From positions 310,001 to 374,000 of the forward strand of contig NSKG01000003.1 of NCBI GenBank assembly GCA_002287035.1: a stretch of DNA of 64,000 bases, written 5' to 3'. The position numbers were made by a program, and so were the translations under genes. Below, in pieces: positions 35,430 to 44,770 of the stretch (positions are counted from its first letter, which is position 1; each line of letters begins with the position of its first letter). The DNA comes from Pseudomonas sp. WN033. GTDB lineage: Bacteria > Pseudomonadota > Gammaproteobacteria > Pseudomonadales > Pseudomonadaceae. The notes below the pieces were generated by a model, which did no database searches, had not been told where the DNA came from, and saw only the letters and a program-made list of their open reading frames with translations.

Positions 35430-35445
35430 GGAATTTAAAAATTCC
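35430..35445. promoter_or_regulatory. AT-rich palindrome in the ilvD-oscA divergent region
   Basis: GGAATTTAAAAATTCC is a perfect seven-base inverted repeat with a two-base centre, in an AT-rich stretch ahead of oscA. It could bind a regulator of sulfur genes such as CysB, but CysB sites are poorly defined and this is only a positional guess. A second hairpin, ACACCA-gcg-TGGTGT (35495-35509), lies in the likely oscA leader. Confidence 0.4.
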
Positions 35446-35536
35446 AAAATAGTATTTCTGGTTATATTTGGTCTGATCTAGTATCTGCTCGTCGACACCA
35501 GCGTGGTGTTGTCCATAACAAACTTCGGAGCCAGCC

Positions 35537-35719
35537 ATGACCGCTACCAACACTGTCAATGCGGCGGCGGATGACCAGCGGGTGATAGCAGCGATTGCCG
35601 AGGCGTTGAAGAATATTCAGTTCGGCGCCTTGGAAATCACCCTGCATAACGGTCAGGTGGTACAGATTGAACGCAAGGAAAAGTTCCGCTTTCAATCGCC
35701 GCCGACCAGGACGTCCTGA
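35537..35719 (+). CDS. oscA: OscA: small DUF2292/YezD-type protein of the sulfur starvation response
   Basis: A 60-residue protein with the DUF2292 core ALKNIQFGALEITLHNGQVV followed by QIERKEKFRF. In pseudomonads the small gene upstream of sbp is oscA, linked to growth on organosulfur compounds and chromate tolerance. CGGAG precedes the ATG. Position ahead of sbp-cysTWA fits that role. The biochemical function is unknown; the short beta-rich core may bind nucleic acid or a ligand. Confidence 0.85.
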   Translation: MTATNTVNAAADDQRVIAAIAEALKNIQFGALEITLHNGQVVQIERKEKFRFQSPPTRTS

Positions 35720-35822
35720 AGTACCCGACCACGGGATATTGTCGCCAAAACCCTAAACAACCCCGCCGACTGGAACACCAGAGGCGTGTGAAGCCAGCAC
35801 ATAACTACTATTGGAGCTTCCC

Positions 35823-35888
35823 ATGACCTCACTCGCTTATGCCGGTCAACGCTGTCGACCCTGTAGCCGCACTTCTTATCGAATGTGA
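35823..35888 (+). CDS. Candidate 21-residue Cys-containing leader peptide upstream of sbp
   Basis: A short frame of 21 codons with TTGGAG six bases before its ATG and the core GQRCRPCSRTSYRM. Two Cys codons (TGT) lie near the middle. A hairpin GCGCC-ATGTT-GGCGC (35915-35929) follows 26 bases after its stop and precedes the sbp start. The gene order could suit control of sulfate uptake by cysteine supply through translation of the leader. This is inferred from position and composition only; such short frames also occur by chance. Confidence 0.35.
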   Translation: MTSLAYAGQRCRPCSRTSYRM

Positions 35889-35961
35889 TTGCTGAGCTTT
35901 CACGTCGTACCCCTGCGCCATGTTGGCGCTACGAGAAATGTATCTGCAGAGTGCCCACACC

Positions 35962-36981
35962 ATGAAAAAGTTTTTCCGCAAGACCCTGATTGCTGGCGGC
36001 CTGGCCGCTCTGGTTTCCGCTTCGGCCCTTGCCCAGACGGTCAACCTGCTCAATGTGTCCTATGACCCTACCCGTGAGTTCTACCGCGAGTACAACACCG
36101 CGTTCAGCCAGTACTGGCAAGAGTCGAAGGGGCAGCGTGTCAACGTGCGTCAGTCGCATGGCGGCTCCGGCTCGCAGGCGCGCTCGGTGATCGACGGACT
36201 GGATGCCGATGTGGTGACCCTGGCGCTGGCCTATGACGTGGATGCGCTGCGCCAGAACGGCGAGCTGATTCCCGATGGCTGGCAGGATCGCCTGGAACGC
36301 AACAGCTCGCCCTATACCTCGACCATCGTGCTGCTGGTGCGCAAGGGTAACCCGAAGAACATCAAAGACTGGGACGACCTGGTGCGCAACGACGTGCAGG
36401 TGATCACCCCTAACCCGAAAACCTCCGGCGGGGCGCGCTGGAACTACCTGGCGGCCTGGGGCTATGCGCTCAAGCACAACGGTGGCGATCAGCAGCAGGC
36501 CTTTGACTTCGTGCGCAGCATCTACGCCAATGTGCCGGTGCTGGATCCGGCTGCCCGCGGCGCTACCAATACCTTTGTCCAGCGCGGTATTGGTGATGCC
36601 TTTATCGCCTGGGAGAACGAGGCTTTCCTGGCGGTAGAGCAGCTTGGCCAGGGCCAGTTCGAGATCGTTGTGCCTTCGGTCAGTATTCTGGCCGAGCCGC
36701 CGGTTACCGTGGTGGACAAGAATGTCGATCGCAAGGGCACCCGTGAGGTCGCCGAAGGCTACCTGCAGTATCTCTACAGCGATGAAGCCCAGCGCCTGGC
36801 TGGCAAGCACTATTACCGCCCGAGCAACCCCGAGATCGCAGCTGAGTTCGCCGAGCGTTTCCCGGCCCTGGAGCTGTTCACTGTGGATGAGGTGTTCGGT
36901 GGCTGGCAGAACGCGCAGGACACTCACTTCAACGATGGCGGCCAGTTCGACAGCATCCTGGAATCGATTTCCCGGCGCTGA
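35962..36981 (+). CDS. sbp: Periplasmic sulfate-binding protein
   Basis: A 339-residue protein with a signal peptide ([13 protein letters not shown] to SALAQ). It has the sulfate-binding family motifs [32 protein letters not shown] and [20 protein letters not shown]. It captures sulfate or thiosulfate for the CysTWA importer. The ATG at 35962 is chosen because the signal peptide begins there. A terminator-like hairpin follows the stop, which would keep the binding protein in excess over the permease. Confidence 0.95.
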   Translation: MKKFFRKTLIAGGLAALVSASALAQTVNLLNVSYDPTREFYREYNTAFSQYWQESKGQRVNVRQSHGGSGSQARSVIDGLDADVVTLALAYDVDALRQNGELIPDGWQDRLERNSSPYTSTIVLLVRKGNPKNIKDWDDLVRNDVQVITPNPKTSGGARWNYLAAWGYALKHNGGDQQQAFDFVRSIYANVPVLDPAARGATNTFVQRGIGDAFIAWENEAFLAVEQLGQGQFEIVVPSVSILAEPPVTVVDKNVDRKGTREVAEGYLQYLYSDEAQRLAGKHYYRPSNPEIAAEFAERFPALELFTVDEVFGGWQNAQDTHFNDGGQFDSILESISRR

Positions 36982-36997
36982 GCATGGCTGAAACCAA

Positions 36998-37023
36998 CCC
37001 GGGCGCCATACGCCCGGGCTTTT
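36998..37023 (+). terminator. Intercistronic hairpin between sbp and cysT
   Basis: Perfect 8-base stem CCCGGGCG/CGCCCGGG with a five-base loop, followed by CTTTTGT. It sits in the 56-base gap between sbp and cysT. The T run is short, so partial termination (attenuation) or mRNA 3'-end protection is more likely than full stop. Confidence 0.7.
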
Positions 37024-37037
37024 GTCTGAGGTGATCT

Positions 37038-37868
37038 ATGTCCCTGGCTGCAAAGAAGCGCCGCGTCATACCCGGTTTCGGGCTGACCATGGGCTTTACC
37101 CTGTTGTACCTGAGCTTCATCTTTCTTATTCCAGTGGGTGGCCTGCTGCTCTATACCTTGCTGATGAGCTGGGATGATTTCTGGCGCGCCGTCAGTCATC
37201 CGCAGGTGGTGGCTTCCTACAAACTGTCGTTTGGCGCCTCGCTGATCGGCGCGACCATCAATCTGGTGTTCGGCGCGTTGGTGGCCTGGGTGCTGGTGCG
37301 CTACTCGTTCCCCGGCAAGAAAATCGTCGATGCGCTGGTCGACCTGCCGTTTGCCCTGCCAACGGCGGTGGCCGGGATTGCGTTGGTGACCCTGTATGCC
37401 TCCAGCGGCTGGGTCGGCCAGTACCTGCAGGTGGCCGGCATCAAGGTGGCCTACACCCAGCTTGGCGTGGTGGTGGCGCTGACCTATATCGGTCTGCCCT
37501 TTGTGGTGCGCACCGTGCAGCCGGTGCTGGAAGACCTGGAAGCCGAACGCGAAGAGGCCTCGGCCAGTCTGGGTGCCAGCCGCTTTACCACCATCCGCCG
37601 GGTTATTCTGCCGGCACTGTTGCCGGCGCTGCTGACCGGCTATGCGCTGGCCTTTGCCCGAGCAGTGGGCGAGTACGGCTCGGTGGTGTTCATTTCCGGC
37701 AACATGCCCTACCGCACTGAGATCACGCCGCTGCTGATCGTCGCCAAGGCTGAACAGTACGACTACAACGGCGCCGCCGCGATCGGCACGGTGATGTTGC
37801 TGGCGGCCTTTGCCCTGTTACTTCTGATCAATGGTCTGCAATGGTGGACCCAGCGTCGCGGCCTGTGA
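37038..37868 (+). CDS. cysT: Sulfate ABC transporter permease CysT
   Basis: A 276-residue six-helix permease (also called CysU). The EAA loop reads EEASASLGASRFTTIRRVIL near residue 172, the docking site for CysA. It forms a heterodimer with CysW. Located between sbp and cysW on the same strand with short gaps. Confidence 0.95.
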   Translation: MSLAAKKRRVIPGFGLTMGFTLLYLSFIFLIPVGGLLLYTLLMSWDDFWRAVSHPQVVASYKLSFGASLIGATINLVFGALVAWVLVRYSFPGKKIVDALVDLPFALPTAVAGIALVTLYASSGWVGQYLQVAGIKVAYTQLGVVVALTYIGLPFVVRTVQPVLEDLEAEREEASASLGASRFTTIRRVILPALLPALLTGYALAFARAVGEYGSVVFISGNMPYRTEITPLLIVAKAEQYDYNGAAAIGTVMLLAAFALLLLINGLQWWTQRRGL

Positions 37869-37878
37869 GGATTCTCCT

Positions 37879-38757
37879 GTGACAATACAAACCTCTACTT
37901 ATGTAGCCAATCCCGAACTGGCCGCACGCTGGCGCCGCGCTACGGAAGAGCCGCTGTGGGTGCGCTGGACCCTGATCGGTATAGCCCTGACCTTTCTTGC
38001 GCTGTTTCTGGTACTGCCGCTGGCGGTAGTGCTGTATGGCGCCTTTGAACAGGGGCTGCAGGTCTGGTGGGCGGCGGTCAACGAGCCGGATGCACTGGCC
38101 GCCATCCGGCTGTCGCTGCTGGTAGTACTGATCGTCGTGCCCATCAATATGGTGTTTGGCGTGGCGGCAGCCTGGGCGATTGCCAAGTTCGAGTTCCGTG
38201 GCAAGCCGATTCTGATCTCGCTGATCGATATGCCCTTCGCCATTTCACCAGTGGTGGTTGGGCTGATCTTTGTCATTCTGTTCGGCTCTCAGGGCTGGCT
38301 TGGCCCCTGGCTGGCGGCCCATGACCTGCGGATCATTTTTGCTGTACCCGGCATCATCATCGTGATCGCCTTCGGCACTATGCCGTTCATCGCCCGCGAA
38401 CTGATCCCGCTGATGCAGCAGCAGGGCAAGGAAGAGGAGGAAGCCTCGCTGACCCTGGGGGCCAGCGGCTGGAAAACTTTCTGGTACGTAACCCTGCCGA
38501 ATATCAAGTGGGGCCTGATCTACGGGGTGATCCTGTGTAACGCCCGGGCGCTGGGTGAGTTCGGTGCAGTAGCCGTAGTTTCCGGGCGGATTCGCGGTGA
38601 AACCAACACCATGCCGCTGCACATTGAGGTGCTTTACAACGAGTACATGTTCACCGCCGCCTTTGCCGTGTCATCACTGCTGACCGGGCTGGCGCTGGTG
38701 ACCATTGCAATCAAGAGTTTTGTCGAATGGCTGGATGAGCATCATGCGCAGACTTGA
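37879..38757 (+). CDS. cysW: Sulfate ABC transporter permease CysW
   Basis: A 292-residue permease with a GTG start at 37879, ten bases after cysT. The EAA loop reads EEEASLTLGASGWKTFWYVT and the end FVEWLDEHHAQT is typical of CysW. An upstream ATG in the same frame lies inside cysT and is not favoured. It is separated from cysA by 262 bases that hold two repeated hairpins. Confidence 0.94.
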   Translation: MTIQTSTYVANPELAARWRRATEEPLWVRWTLIGIALTFLALFLVLPLAVVLYGAFEQGLQVWWAAVNEPDALAAIRLSLLVVLIVVPINMVFGVAAAWAIAKFEFRGKPILISLIDMPFAISPVVVGLIFVILFGSQGWLGPWLAAHDLRIIFAVPGIIIVIAFGTMPFIARELIPLMQQQGKEEEEASLTLGASGWKTFWYVTLPNIKWGLIYGVILCNARALGEFGAVAVVSGRIRGETNTMPLHIEVLYNEYMFTAAFAVSSLLTGLALVTIAIKSFVEWLDEHHAQT

Positions 38758-38776
38758 GCGAAACCACCGGCATGTC

Positions 38777-38874
38777 GTCATGGCGAGGAGGCGCTTTATG
38801 CCGACGCGGCAATCCATACCTGGAAGTGGCGCAGTGTCTATGGATTGCCACGCCTCTACGAGGCTCGCAATGAC
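38777..38874. repeat. 98-base palindromic repeat, first of two tandem copies
   Basis: Starts GTCATGGCGAGGAGGCG and ends GAGGCTCGCAATGAC, with inner arms CGGCAATCCATA and TATGGATTGCC, so the whole unit folds as one long hairpin. It belongs to the widespread GTCATTGCGAGG-type interspersed repeats. No coding capacity. Confidence 0.8.
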
Positions 38875-38889
38875 GCCCCCCACACACAA

Positions 38890-38987
38890 GTCATTGCGAG
38901 GAGGCGTTTTTTGCCGACGCGGCAATCCATACCTGGAAATGGCGCGGTGTCTATGGATTGTCACGCCTCTAAGAGGCTCGCAATGAC
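38890..38987. repeat. 98-base palindromic repeat, second tandem copy
   Basis: Same length and plan as the unit 113 bases upstream, with only scattered differences. Both are in direct orientation between cysW and cysA, where they may stabilise or split the mRNA. Confidence 0.8.
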
Positions 38988-39019
38988 GATGTCTATTTAT
39001 TCCCGGGACGAAAATCCAA

Positions 39020-40099
<1,080 letters not shown>

Positions 40100-40187
40100 A
40101 GAGCAGTAAAAGAGTGGGGCAGGGCTGGATCAGGGGTGGGGAACCGGCTAGGGTTGTGCTTCTACAGCGATCCACTGTGAGGAAGTC

Positions 40188-41048
40188 ATGACCAACGGCG
40201 TTTACACCCCACCCCGGGTCTGGACCTGGGACAAGGCCAACGGTGGCCAGTTTGCCAATATCAACCGGCCGGTGGCCGGGCCGACCCACGAGCGCGAGCT
40301 GCCGCGTGGCAAGCACCCGTTGCAGTTGTATTCGCTGGCCACGCCCAACGGGGTCAAGGTCACTATCCTGCTCGAAGAGCTGCTTGAGCTTGGCACCCAG
40401 GCGGCGGAATACGATGCCTGGCTGATCCGCATCAACGAGGGCGACCAGTTCGGCTCGGGTTTTGTCGAGATCAACCCGAACTCGAAGATTCCGGCTCTGC
40501 TCGATCAGAGCATGGATCCGCCGCTACGGGTGTTCGAGTCCGGCTCAATCCTGCTGTATCTGGCCGACAAGTTCGGTGCTTTTATTCCCCAGGATCTGGC
40601 CGGGCGCACCGAGTGCCTGAACTGGCTGTTCTGGCAGATGGGCAGCGCGCCGTTTCTTGGCGGTGGCTTTGGCCACTTTTACGCCTATGCCCCGGAGAAG
40701 TTCGAGTACCCGATCAATCGCTACACCATGGAGGTCAAGCGCCAACTGGACGTACTCGACCGGCAACTGGCCGAGCAGCGTTATGTCGCCGGTGAGCAGT
40801 ACAGTATTGCCGATATGGCGATCTGGCCCTGGTATGGCGGAGTGGTGACCAATCAGGTGTATGGCGCCGCCGAGTTCCTCGACGCGCAGGGTTACAGCCA
40901 TGTGCTGCGTTGGGTCGAGGAGGTTGGCCAGCGACCGGCGGTGCAGCGCGGGCGGATGGTCAATCGGACCTGGGGCGATGCAGACCAGCAGTTGCCGGAA
41001 CGCCATGCCGCCAGCGACTTTGCCGGCTTGCGTGGGCAGCAGGGGTAA
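40188..41048 (+). CDS. yghU: YghU-type glutathione transferase (disulfide-bond oxidoreductase)
   Basis: A 286-residue protein of the Nu-class GST group. It has the long N-terminal extension YTPPRVWTWDKANGGQFANI typical of YghU/YfcG, then a thioredoxin-like domain (HPLQLYSLATPNGVKVTILL, later NPNSKIPALLDQ and ESGSILLYLADKFG) and an all-helical C-domain. These enzymes reduce disulfides or peroxides with glutathione. It lies five bases before a class II amidotransferase gene, possibly cotranscribed. Confidence 0.9.
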   Translation: MTNGVYTPPRVWTWDKANGGQFANINRPVAGPTHERELPRGKHPLQLYSLATPNGVKVTILLEELLELGTQAAEYDAWLIRINEGDQFGSGFVEINPNSKIPALLDQSMDPPLRVFESGSILLYLADKFGAFIPQDLAGRTECLNWLFWQMGSAPFLGGGFGHFYAYAPEKFEYPINRYTMEVKRQLDVLDRQLAEQRYVAGEQYSIADMAIWPWYGGVVTNQVYGAAEFLDAQGYSHVLRWVEEVGQRPAVQRGRMVNRTWGDADQQLPERHAASDFAGLRGQQG

Positions 41049-41053
41049 CGGCC

Positions 41054-41836
41054 ATGTGCGAGCTGCTGGGCATGAGCGCCAATGTGCCCACCGATATCTG
41101 CTTCAGCTTTTCCGGGCTGATGCAGCGCGGTGGGCGCACCGGGCCGCATTGCGATGGCTGGGGTGTGGCGTTTTATGAGGGCCGTGGTGTTCGCTGTTTT
41201 CATGATCCGGCGCCATGCCACAGCTCGGCGATTGCCAGGCTGATCGAAAGCTATCCGATCAAGTCCGAGAATGTCATCTGCCACATTCGTCAGGCCAATG
41301 TCGGGCGAGTCAGCCTGGCCAATACCCATCCGTTTACCCGCGAGCTGTGGGGGCAATACTGGAGCTTTGCCCACAATGGCCAGCTTGAGGGTTTTGTTGC
41401 CCAGCCCGGCCCGTTCCAGGCCGTTGGCGACACCGACAGCGAAGCCCTGTTCTGTGATCTGCTCAACCGCCTGCGTGGCCAGTTCAGTCAGTTGCCCGAA
41501 CAGGCGACACTCATGCAGGCCATCACCCGCGCTTGTACCGACTACGCCAACCAGGGGGTCTGCAACCTGCTGCTGAGCAATGGCGACTGGCTGTTTACCC
41601 TGTGTACCAGCAAGCTGGCCTGGATTACCCGGCGGGCGCCTTTTGGTGCCGCGCAACTGAGTGATCTGGAGCTGGTGGTCGATTTTGGCGAGCACACCAC
41701 TCCCAACGATGTCGTCACGGTGATTGCCACCGAGCCATTGACCAGCAACGAGCAGTGGACGCTGTACCAGCAGGGTGAGTGGCGGCTATGGCGGGGCGGG
41801 GAAACGCTGGTGTCGGGGCGGCTTGAGTTGGCTTGA
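41054..41836 (+). CDS. Class II glutamine amidotransferase (YafJ-like)
   Basis: A 260-residue N-terminal-nucleophile amidotransferase. Cys2 after the start Met (MCELLGMSANVP) is the expected nucleophile once Met is removed. RTGPHCDGWGVAFYEG, VSLANTHPFTRELWG and HNGQLEGF complete the glutaminase pocket. There is no synthase domain, so the acceptor reaction is unknown; YafJ relatives resemble gamma-glutamyl hydrolases. A strong two-way terminator follows. Confidence 0.88.
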   Translation: MCELLGMSANVPTDICFSFSGLMQRGGRTGPHCDGWGVAFYEGRGVRCFHDPAPCHSSAIARLIESYPIKSENVICHIRQANVGRVSLANTHPFTRELWGQYWSFAHNGQLEGFVAQPGPFQAVGDTDSEALFCDLLNRLRGQFSQLPEQATLMQAITRACTDYANQGVCNLLLSNGDWLFTLCTSKLAWITRRAPFGAAQLSDLELVVDFGEHTTPNDVVTVIATEPLTSNEQWTLYQQGEWRLWRGGETLVSGRLELA

Positions 41837-41878
41837 GTCTGGCCTGCTATCTACTGGTTATAGGGCAGGTTCAGGCAT

Positions 41879-41906
41879 AAAAAGGCTCCAATAACGGAGC
41901 CTTTTT
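41879..41906. terminator. Bidirectional rho-independent terminator
   Basis: AAAAAGGCTCC-aataac-GGAGCCTTTTT is a perfect stem with A and T flanks, between the convergent amidotransferase and porin genes. It can stop transcription from both sides. Confidence 0.92.
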
Positions 41907-41920
41907 CGTTGCCAGGGAGG

Positions 41921-43228
41921 TTACAGCAAGACGATGTTGTAGCTGATGATGGCCCTGACTTCGTCGATATCACGTTGCCCAGTGACATTGCTGCGCAGGC
42001 TGGCATGACGCAGCGACAGGCCAACATTCTTGAACAGGCCATCCTGAATGGTGTAATCCAGGCGCAGGTCGCGCTCCCACTCGTTGTTGGCCCCGGAGAC
42101 GTTGCTCTTGACGTTGCTGCCGCGCAGGTAGGTGGCGTTGGCGCGCAGGCCAGGTATGCCGGTCTGGGCGAAGTCGTAGCCATACCGGCCCAGCCAGGTG
42201 CGCTCGCCGGCACGCTGGAACTTGCCGATTTGCGAGTCGGTGATCAGGTAGGCAGTGGCGCCGTCGCCGTTGTTGATGAACGGGAAGTCGCTGTTGCCGC
42301 TCAGATGCTGGTAGCCCAACCCCAGGCTGTGGCCGCTCAGGCTGTAGGTGAACAGCGCGCTGGCAGCGCGGTTGTCGACCTTGCCGTTGTTGTTGACGCC
42401 GCGTGCAGCGTAACCTGCTTCCTGGCGCTTGTTGGCACCATGAGCGTTGCTGTCGAAGTAGCGCAGATCGGTGCTGAGCTTGCCGGCGCCGAGTCCAGTG
42501 CTGTGGATCGCACCTAGGTAATGCTGGCGGTAGTAGTCCTGCAGCTCTGCAAAGAAGTAGCTGGTGGTCAGGTTGCTGGTCAGCTTGTAGTCGCCACCGG
42601 CATAGCGGAACTGGTTGACCCGCTGGGTGCCGCCGGCAATGGTCAGGTTCTGATAGTCGCTGGAGGCCCGACCGCTGGCGCGCTCGATCTGACCCAAGTG
42701 CAGGGTCAGGTTGTCGATGTCGTTGGAGGTCAACTGGCCGCCGCGGAAGGTTTGCGGCAGCAGGCGGCCGTCATTCAGGCTCAGAACCGGCAGACGTGGT
42801 AGCAGGGTGCCAATCTTCAGCTCGGTTTCGGCGACCTTAAGCTTACCGGTCAGGTCCAGGCGGCTGAAGTTGCTGACCGCGCTGTTATCGCTTTTAAGCG
42901 GGAATACAGTACCGGGATTGCGGCTGCGCCCGGCTTTGTCAGTGCGCCCGCCAGAGTCCAGGCGCAGACCCAGTTGCCCCAATGCATCGAGCCCGAGGCC
43001 GACGGTGCCCTGGGTATAGCCGGACTGGAAGTTGAGCAAAAAGCCTTGTCCCCACTCTTCGGCTTTCGAGGGCGCAGCGCTGCCGCTGCGGTTGTCCTGG
43101 TTGATGTAGAAATTGCGCAGGCCAAGGCTGGCCTTGCTGTCTTCGATGAAACCGCCCTCGGCCAGGGCGCTGGACGTAACGGTCAACAGGCCAGCGGCCA
43201 CGGCGCTGGCGATCAGGGTTCTTTTCAT
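41921..43228 (-). CDS. OprD-family outer membrane porin
   Basis: A 435-residue porin with a signal peptide (MKRTLIASAVAAGLLTVTSS, then ALAEGG). The OprD-type mature start is FIEDSKASLGLRNFYINQDN, followed by alternating beta strands such as QGFLLNFQSGYTQGTVGLGL. The chain ends in the DIDEVRAIISYNIVLL strand. OprD porins admit amino acids, dipeptides or aromatic acids; the substrate cannot be told here. The ATG at 43228 is set by the signal peptide. A hairpin at 43299-43324 lies in the leader. Confidence 0.9.
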   Translation of the reverse strand: MKRTLIASAVAAGLLTVTSSALAEGGFIEDSKASLGLRNFYINQDNRSGSAAPSKAEEWGQGFLLNFQSGYTQGTVGLGLDALGQLGLRLDSGGRTDKAGRSRNPGTVFPLKSDNSAVSNFSRLDLTGKLKVAETELKIGTLLPRLPVLSLNDGRLLPQTFRGGQLTSNDIDNLTLHLGQIERASGRASSDYQNLTIAGGTQRVNQFRYAGGDYKLTSNLTTSYFFAELQDYYRQHYLGAIHSTGLGAGKLSTDLRYFDSNAHGANKRQEAGYAARGVNNNGKVDNRAASALFTYSLSGHSLGLGYQHLSGNSDFPFINNGDGATAYLITDSQIGKFQRAGERTWLGRYGYDFAQTGIPGLRANATYLRGSNVKSNVSGANNEWERDLRLDYTIQDGLFKNVGLSLRHASLRSNVTGQRDIDEVRAIISYNIVLL

Positions 43229-43298
43229 GGTGTGCTCCAGACAAACGAAATTGGCAGAACTGCCCGGCAGTGAGGTTCGTGGTCGAGTGCGTGACTGG

Positions 43299-43324
43299 CC
43301 GGCATCAACACGGGTTGATGCCGG
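43299..43324. promoter_or_regulatory. Perfect hairpin in the porin 5' region
   Basis: CCGGCATCAAC-acgg-GTTGATGCCGG is an 11-base perfect inverted repeat about 70 bases upstream of the porin start. There is no T run on the minus strand, so it may be a regulator site or an mRNA-stabilising stem rather than a terminator. Confidence 0.55.
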
Positions 43325-43352
43325 TAACATAAATGAAATGCTAAAAAGCCAA

Positions 43353-43382
43353 AAAGAATAAAAAGTAATTTACTTATTCTTT
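43353..43382 (-). terminator. AT-rich inverted repeat at the end of argA
   Basis: AAAGAATAA and TTATTCTTT flank an inner AAGTAA/TTACTT pair, and the right arm overlaps the argA TAA stop. On the minus strand the stem is followed by further T residues, so it can act as an argA terminator. It is strikingly AT-rich for this genome and could also form part of the porin promoter. Confidence 0.5.
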
Positions 43383-44673
43383 ATGAGATCGACTTTTCAA
43401 ACACTTTGGAATTGCGCTGGTAGTTGTACAGCGAGGCGCGCTTGGCTGGCAGGCGCTCCACTGAACTGGGGACGAAGCCGCGCTCGCGGAACCAGTGCGC
43501 GGTGCGGGTGGTAAGTACGAACAGGGTATCCAGGCCGAGTTTGCGGGCCTGGGCCTCGACGCTGGCCAGCAGTTGGTCGCCGCGCCCACCGTGGCGGTAA
43601 TCCGGATCGATGGCGACGCAGGCCAGTTCGCCGCTGCGCGAATCATCCAGCGGGTAGAGGGCTGCGCAGCCGATGATCATGCTGTCACGTTCAATCAGGG
43701 TGAACTGGCCTATCTCGGTTTCCAGCACTTCGCGCGAGCGGCGCACCAGAATCCCGGCCTCTTCGAGCGGGCGCAACAGTTCGAGCAGGCCAGCCACATC
43801 GTCGATGGTGGCCGGCCGGATCTGCTCGAAGGCTTCCTGGCTGACCATGGTGCCGCCGCCATCGCGGGTAAACAGCTCGGTCAGTACTGCGCCGTCCTCG
43901 GCGAAGCTAACGATATGGCTACGCCGCACGCCACCGTCGCAGGCTTTGCAGGCAGCCTTGAGCAGGCTGCCGGGCAAACTGTTGCCCAGCGCCTTGAGCA
44001 GCGCTGTGGCCCGCGTTGGCTTGAGTTCACGCAGCAATTGGCCGTCGGCATCGAAAATCCCGGTATCGGGGCCGAGCAGAATCAGTTTGTCGGCGTTCAG
44101 TGCGGCGGCGGCGCTGGTGGCGACATCTTCGCAGGCCAGGTTGAACACCTCTCCGGTCGGCGAGTAACCGATGGACGACAGCAACACGATCGACTGCTCA
44201 TCCAGGTGCTGACTGATCGCCTTGCGGTCGATCCGGCGTACTTCACCGGTATGGTGAAAGTCGACCCCGTCGACCACGCCAATCGGTTTGGCGGTGACGA
44301 AGTTGCCACTGACTACCCGTAGCCGCGAGCGCTGGCCCGAAGGTGCGGTGCACAGCCGCGCCTCGATGGCGATGCGCAGACTGCCGACCGCATCCATCAC
44401 GCAGGTCAGGGTATCCAGATCGGTGATGCGCAGGTCATTGTGATAACGCGAATCCAAGCCGCGGGCCTTGAGCCGCTCCTCGATTTGCGGGCGCGAGCCA
44501 TGCACCAGTACCAGACGCACGCCGAGACTGTTGAGCAGCATGACATCGTGGATGATATTGATGAAGTTCGGATGCGCCATGGCCTCACCCGGCAGCAGCA
44601 CGACGAAGGTGCAGTCCCGATGGGTGTTGATGTAGGGCGTCGAGTGGCGGAACCAGTTGACGTAGTCGTGCAT
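43381..44673 (-). CDS. argA: N-acetylglutamate synthase ArgA
   Basis: A 430-residue enzyme for the first step of arginine synthesis. An amino-acid-kinase-like domain covers about 1-285 (FVVLLPGEAMAHPNF, GVRLVLVHGSRPQI), the site of arginine inhibition. A GNAT acetyltransferase domain follows (IDPDYRHGGRGDQLLASVEA). The start MHDYVNWFRHSTPYINTHRD matches the family; upstream in-frame ATGs lack support. Divergent from amn; argE lies a few genes away. Confidence 0.94.
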   Translation of the reverse strand: MHDYVNWFRHSTPYINTHRDCTFVVLLPGEAMAHPNFINIIHDVMLLNSLGVRLVLVHGSRPQIEERLKARGLDSRYHNDLRITDLDTLTCVMDAVGSLRIAIEARLCTAPSGQRSRLRVVSGNFVTAKPIGVVDGVDFHHTGEVRRIDRKAISQHLDEQSIVLLSSIGYSPTGEVFNLACEDVATSAAAALNADKLILLGPDTGIFDADGQLLRELKPTRATALLKALGNSLPGSLLKAACKACDGGVRRSHIVSFAEDGAVLTELFTRDGGGTMVSQEAFEQIRPATIDDVAGLLELLRPLEEAGILVRRSREVLETEIGQFTLIERDSMIIGCAALYPLDDSRSGELACVAIDPDYRHGGRGDQLLASVEAQARKLGLDTLFVLTTRTAHWFRERGFVPSSVERLPAKRASLYNYQRNSKVFEKSIS

Positions 44674-44770
44674 GCGTGGTGTTCCGGGCAAAACGCCAGT
44701 GTAGGGAGTTTGGCTGCTCGCCATCAAGTGTATCATTGGCTCCATGGCCCTTCGAACAGGAGCGTTCAAC

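Noticed and set aside
38777..38987. Possible CRISPR array
   Set aside because: Only two 98-base units, each a hairpin, with a 15-base spacer; wrong size for a CRISPR repeat and no cas genes.
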